Assembly (NCBI GenBank): GCA_902490405.1
Contig: CABUDS010000001.1
Span: 52,910 to 116,909 of the forward strand
Source: an uncultured Collinsella sp.
GTDB taxonomy: Bacteria; Actinomycetota; Coriobacteriia; Coriobacteriales; Coriobacteriaceae
Direction of reading: 5' to 3'
DNA length: 64,000 bases
Part shown: positions 61,963 through 64,000 of the stretch, piece by piece
Layout: every line of letters starts with the position of its first letter
Position numbering within the stretch: the stretch's first letter is position 1
The notes under the pieces: generated by a model
Seen by the model: the letters and a program-made list of their open reading frames with translations, nothing else
What the model was told of the DNA's origin: nothing
Databases searched by the model: none
Program-made: the position numbers and the translations under genes

Positions 61963-62087
61963 GGGTGCCCCGCCCTTTAGTTTTGTGAACGTCCTCGCGC
62001 ATGGGCCCGTTCATCCTGCTCCTTCGGAACAACGGATAAACGGGTCCGCGCTGCGGAATGTTCACAAAACTAAAGGGCGGGGCACCC
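61963..62087. repeat. 125-bp palindrome between esterase and DUF1593 genes
   Basis: 28-bp perfect arms (61963-61990 and 62060-62087; core CCGCCCTTTAGTTTTGTG) with an inner imperfect pair GGGCCCGTTCATCC / GGATAAACGGGTCC. It begins 11 bases after the esterase stop. MITE-like or terminator. Confidence 0.75.
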
Positions 62088-62218
62088 TGAGTTAACGTTG
62101 TTCGAAACGCTGGCCGGGCGCTTCCGGCGGGCCGCCAGGTCGGTGGCGATGCGGGCGTGGGCCCCGTCTTGCCTTGCGCGTAACTGGCTGAAAACAAATC
62201 GTGGTTGGAGTTATTCCT

Positions 62219-63730
62219 ATGTCTCAGAATTTGACTCGGGTGATTGTCACCACCGATATGGAAGTCGATGATATGAACTCTCTGGTTCATTTGGCTCTGT
62301 ATCTCAATGTGCTCGATGTGCAGGCTGTGGTGTACACGGCTTCGCAATATCACTTTCTTGGCGATGGTGTTCATACGCTGGGCGAGGTGAATCCGCATTG
62401 GCGGACCAAAGGCGTGCGCTCCTATACCTGGGACGTCGTTCCGCACGAGCCCGACCCCGAAGCTGGCTCGCTCATGGAGTACCGCCCATTCCCCGAGGGT
62501 TGGATCGAAAGCCTGTGGAGCAACGAGTATGCCCAGGCCTGGCCGCAGCTACAGGCCAACGCCGCTGCCGCCGGCGAGCCGTCCTTCCCCACGCCCGCCC
62601 AGATGATCGAGCGCACCTATATGGGCAACGTCGCCTTTGAGGGCGACGTGCGCGAGGAAACGCCCGGTTCGCGCGTCATCGCCGACGCCATCATGGATGA
62701 CGACCCCCGCACGCTGTGGCTCCTTTCCTGGGGCGGTATGAACACTATCGTTCGCGCCCTCATGTCCATCGCCGAACAATGGCAGAACACACCCGAGTGG
62801 CCCGCCGTGCGGCAGCGGATCTATCAGAAGGTGCGCGTGATGGGGGTTGCCAATGGCGTAGGTCAGGACAACTCATGGCTCGACCATGGGCGCGAGCTCT
62901 TTCCCGAGCTCGTCTTTTGGTGTGTGCCCCATAAGTATGGCAGCTATGTCAACGCCAAAATAGCTCAGCCCGATACGCTGCCGCTGTTTAAGGCTCCTTG
63001 GCCCGAGCATAATCTCACCCAGGGCAACGGCCCCCTCATGGCGCGCTATATGCTCTATGGTGATGGCAAGGTCTACGAAAACGAGCCCGAGCGCTTTCAG
63101 TTTGGCAAGCATGCCCGTCTGGATTGGGGCCTGGAAGGCGTGCCCGCAATGCAGTTTGAGCGCGGCGACTTTATGGCCGAAGGCGACAGTATGACCTATA
63201 TCCCGCTGCTGCCGTTTGGCCTGCGCGGTATCGACGACCGCAACTTCGATACGCTGCTCGGCCGTATGTTTCTTGATGGGCATCCCGATGCAGGGGCACC
63301 CACCGATTTTGACGCCATCAGTACGCCTGCAGACGACAACCCCAATCCCTACCTGCGCGCCTATCAGGAAGACTTTGCCGCCCGCGCGCAATGGTGCGCC
63401 CATGATCCGGCAGTCTGCTCGCACCCGGCGCATGTTGTCGAAGTTGCGGCCGATCGCAGTGCTATAGCCGGCGAACGCGTCGCCCTTGCAGCGACCATCG
63501 TCGATCCCGACGACAAGGGACTCGATGCGCATTGGGATATCGCCGTGGACCCGTCGAGCTATGCAGGTACCCAAGACCTGTCGCTGTGGCAAGAATGCAC
63601 AGTGGACACCACTTTCGTCGTGCCCGCCGACGCACGACCCGGCGATCGCTTCGTGCTCACCCTCACCGTGCAGACGCGCGCCGAGCGCCCCTGCAGCCGC
63701 TACGCCCAGGTCGCCATCACCGTCGTGTAG
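62219..63730 (+). CDS. DUF1593 protein (nucleoside-hydrolase-like fold)
   Basis: A 503-residue protein from MSQNLTRVIVTTDMEVDDMN (TTGGAG eight bases before ATG). The opening VTTDMEVDDMNSLVHLALYL is like the Ca-binding DTD-x-DD motif of nucleoside hydrolases, and LWLLSWGGMNTIVRALMSIA fits the same fold, as described for DUF1593. The C-terminal 100 residues form a beta-sandwich (RVALAATIVDPDDKGLDAHW). DUF1593 members often occur with glycan-degrading genes and were first annotated as cellulose-binding; activity is unproven. No signal peptide. Confidence 0.82.
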   Translation: MSQNLTRVIVTTDMEVDDMNSLVHLALYLNVLDVQAVVYTASQYHFLGDGVHTLGEVNPHWRTKGVRSYTWDVVPHEPDPEAGSLMEYRPFPEGWIESLWSNEYAQAWPQLQANAAAAGEPSFPTPAQMIERTYMGNVAFEGDVREETPGSRVIADAIMDDDPRTLWLLSWGGMNTIVRALMSIAEQWQNTPEWPAVRQRIYQKVRVMGVANGVGQDNSWLDHGRELFPELVFWCVPHKYGSYVNAKIAQPDTLPLFKAPWPEHNLTQGNGPLMARYMLYGDGKVYENEPERFQFGKHARLDWGLEGVPAMQFERGDFMAEGDSMTYIPLLPFGLRGIDDRNFDTLLGRMFLDGHPDAGAPTDFDAISTPADDNPNPYLRAYQEDFAARAQWCAHDPAVCSHPAHVVEVAADRSAIAGERVALAATIVDPDDKGLDAHWDIAVDPSSYAGTQDLSLWQECTVDTTFVVPADARPGDRFVLTLTVQTRAERPCSRYAQVAITVV

Positions 63731-63766
63731 CAACCGACGGCCCACATTCGGCAAGGAGTGTCCCCA

Positions 63767-64000
63767 GCTGTCGGCACAAAAGGAACGTCCCCAAGTGCCA
63801 AAATGACGAGGGTGGATAATCTCCCACTTTGAGCCCGCACACAGGCCAAAAACGGGAGATTATCCACTCTCACTCTGACTAGTCATTTAAGTCTGTCCCC
63901 AATGAGTACCCCACAGCAACGGCAACGCCGATGTCTTGGCAACGACAGACACTATGACCCAATCCAGGGGCACGGAAACGACAGGAGCCCCCGCTCGTGA
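63767..64000. repeat. Palindrome family B copy 3, short repeat copy 3 and start of the structured element
   Basis: After pieces of the GTCCCCAAC family (63767-63800), family B spans 63808-63871, the ACTCATT-type repeat 63879-63907, and then a sequence beginning like 49024 onward (GCAACGCCG, TTGGCAACGACAGA). It runs to the window end. No gene seen in the last 270 bases. Confidence 0.75.

Overview
The window reads as chromosome of a high-GC, anaerobic gut Actinobacterium of the Coriobacteriia, most like Collinsella. The basis is the protein style, the dnaK-grpE-dnaJ-hspR order with HspR rather than HrcA, the NiaR-controlled nadABC operon, the many PTS genes, the [4Fe-4S] proteins and the NiFe-hydrogenase maturation genes. 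The genus is my inference from gene content and was not tested by a search. Most genes are on the minus strand up to about 41 kb and on the plus strand through the nikR-hyp block.

Layout: 0-3.8 kb, a hybrid sensor kinase behind a solute-binding lipoprotein gene broken by one nonsense codon. 4.0-5.2 kb, a decayed element bounded by copies of the 3' half of tRNA-Arg(CCU). 5.6-8.9 kb, a mannose-family PTS operon. 9.3-14.6 kb, hypA, a large multi-cluster flavin oxidoreductase, a divergent TetR regulator and a DUF5692 membrane protein. 14.9-24.8 kb, envelope proteins of unknown function, two AAA ATPases and clpB, with repeat arrays. 25-27.3 kb, an aconitase-superfamily hydratase. 27.5-31.8 kb, the dnaK heat-shock operon. 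32.4 kb, a 2x[4Fe-4S] ferredoxin. 32.8-36.8 kb, the nadA-nadB-nadC-niaR operon. 36.9-40.8 kb, a MITE-like palindrome, an IS3 element inserted in an older IS3 relic, and a truncated sensor kinase. 41.5-48.7 kb, thioredoxin, nikR, hypFCDE and a HAD phosphatase. 49.2-63.7 kb, a carbohydrate region.

The carbohydrate region holds a glucose-type EIIA, a GH1 phospho-beta-glucosidase, an AraC regulator, a GH106-like alpha-L-rhamnosidase candidate, an RpiR regulator, a GH140-like apiosidase candidate, a glucose-type EIIBC, an alpha/beta hydrolase esterase and a DUF1593 nucleoside-hydrolase-fold protein. None of the enzymes has a visible signal peptide, so they probably act in the cytoplasm on small imported plant glycosides. 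This is the best candidate for a little-described metabolic system here.

The second striking property is the density of palindromic intergenic DNA. At least eight sequence families of hairpins occur between genes. Several recur in two or three places, and one forms arrays of 55-bp hairpins at an exact 80-bp period. Clear regulatory logic includes an identical 27-bp operator before clpB and dnaK, a 44-bp palindrome before nadA, palindromic GTAAAC/GTTTAC sites between the EIIBC and esterase genes, and paired sites before the TetR gene. Calls rest on reading the sequence only; no database search was run.
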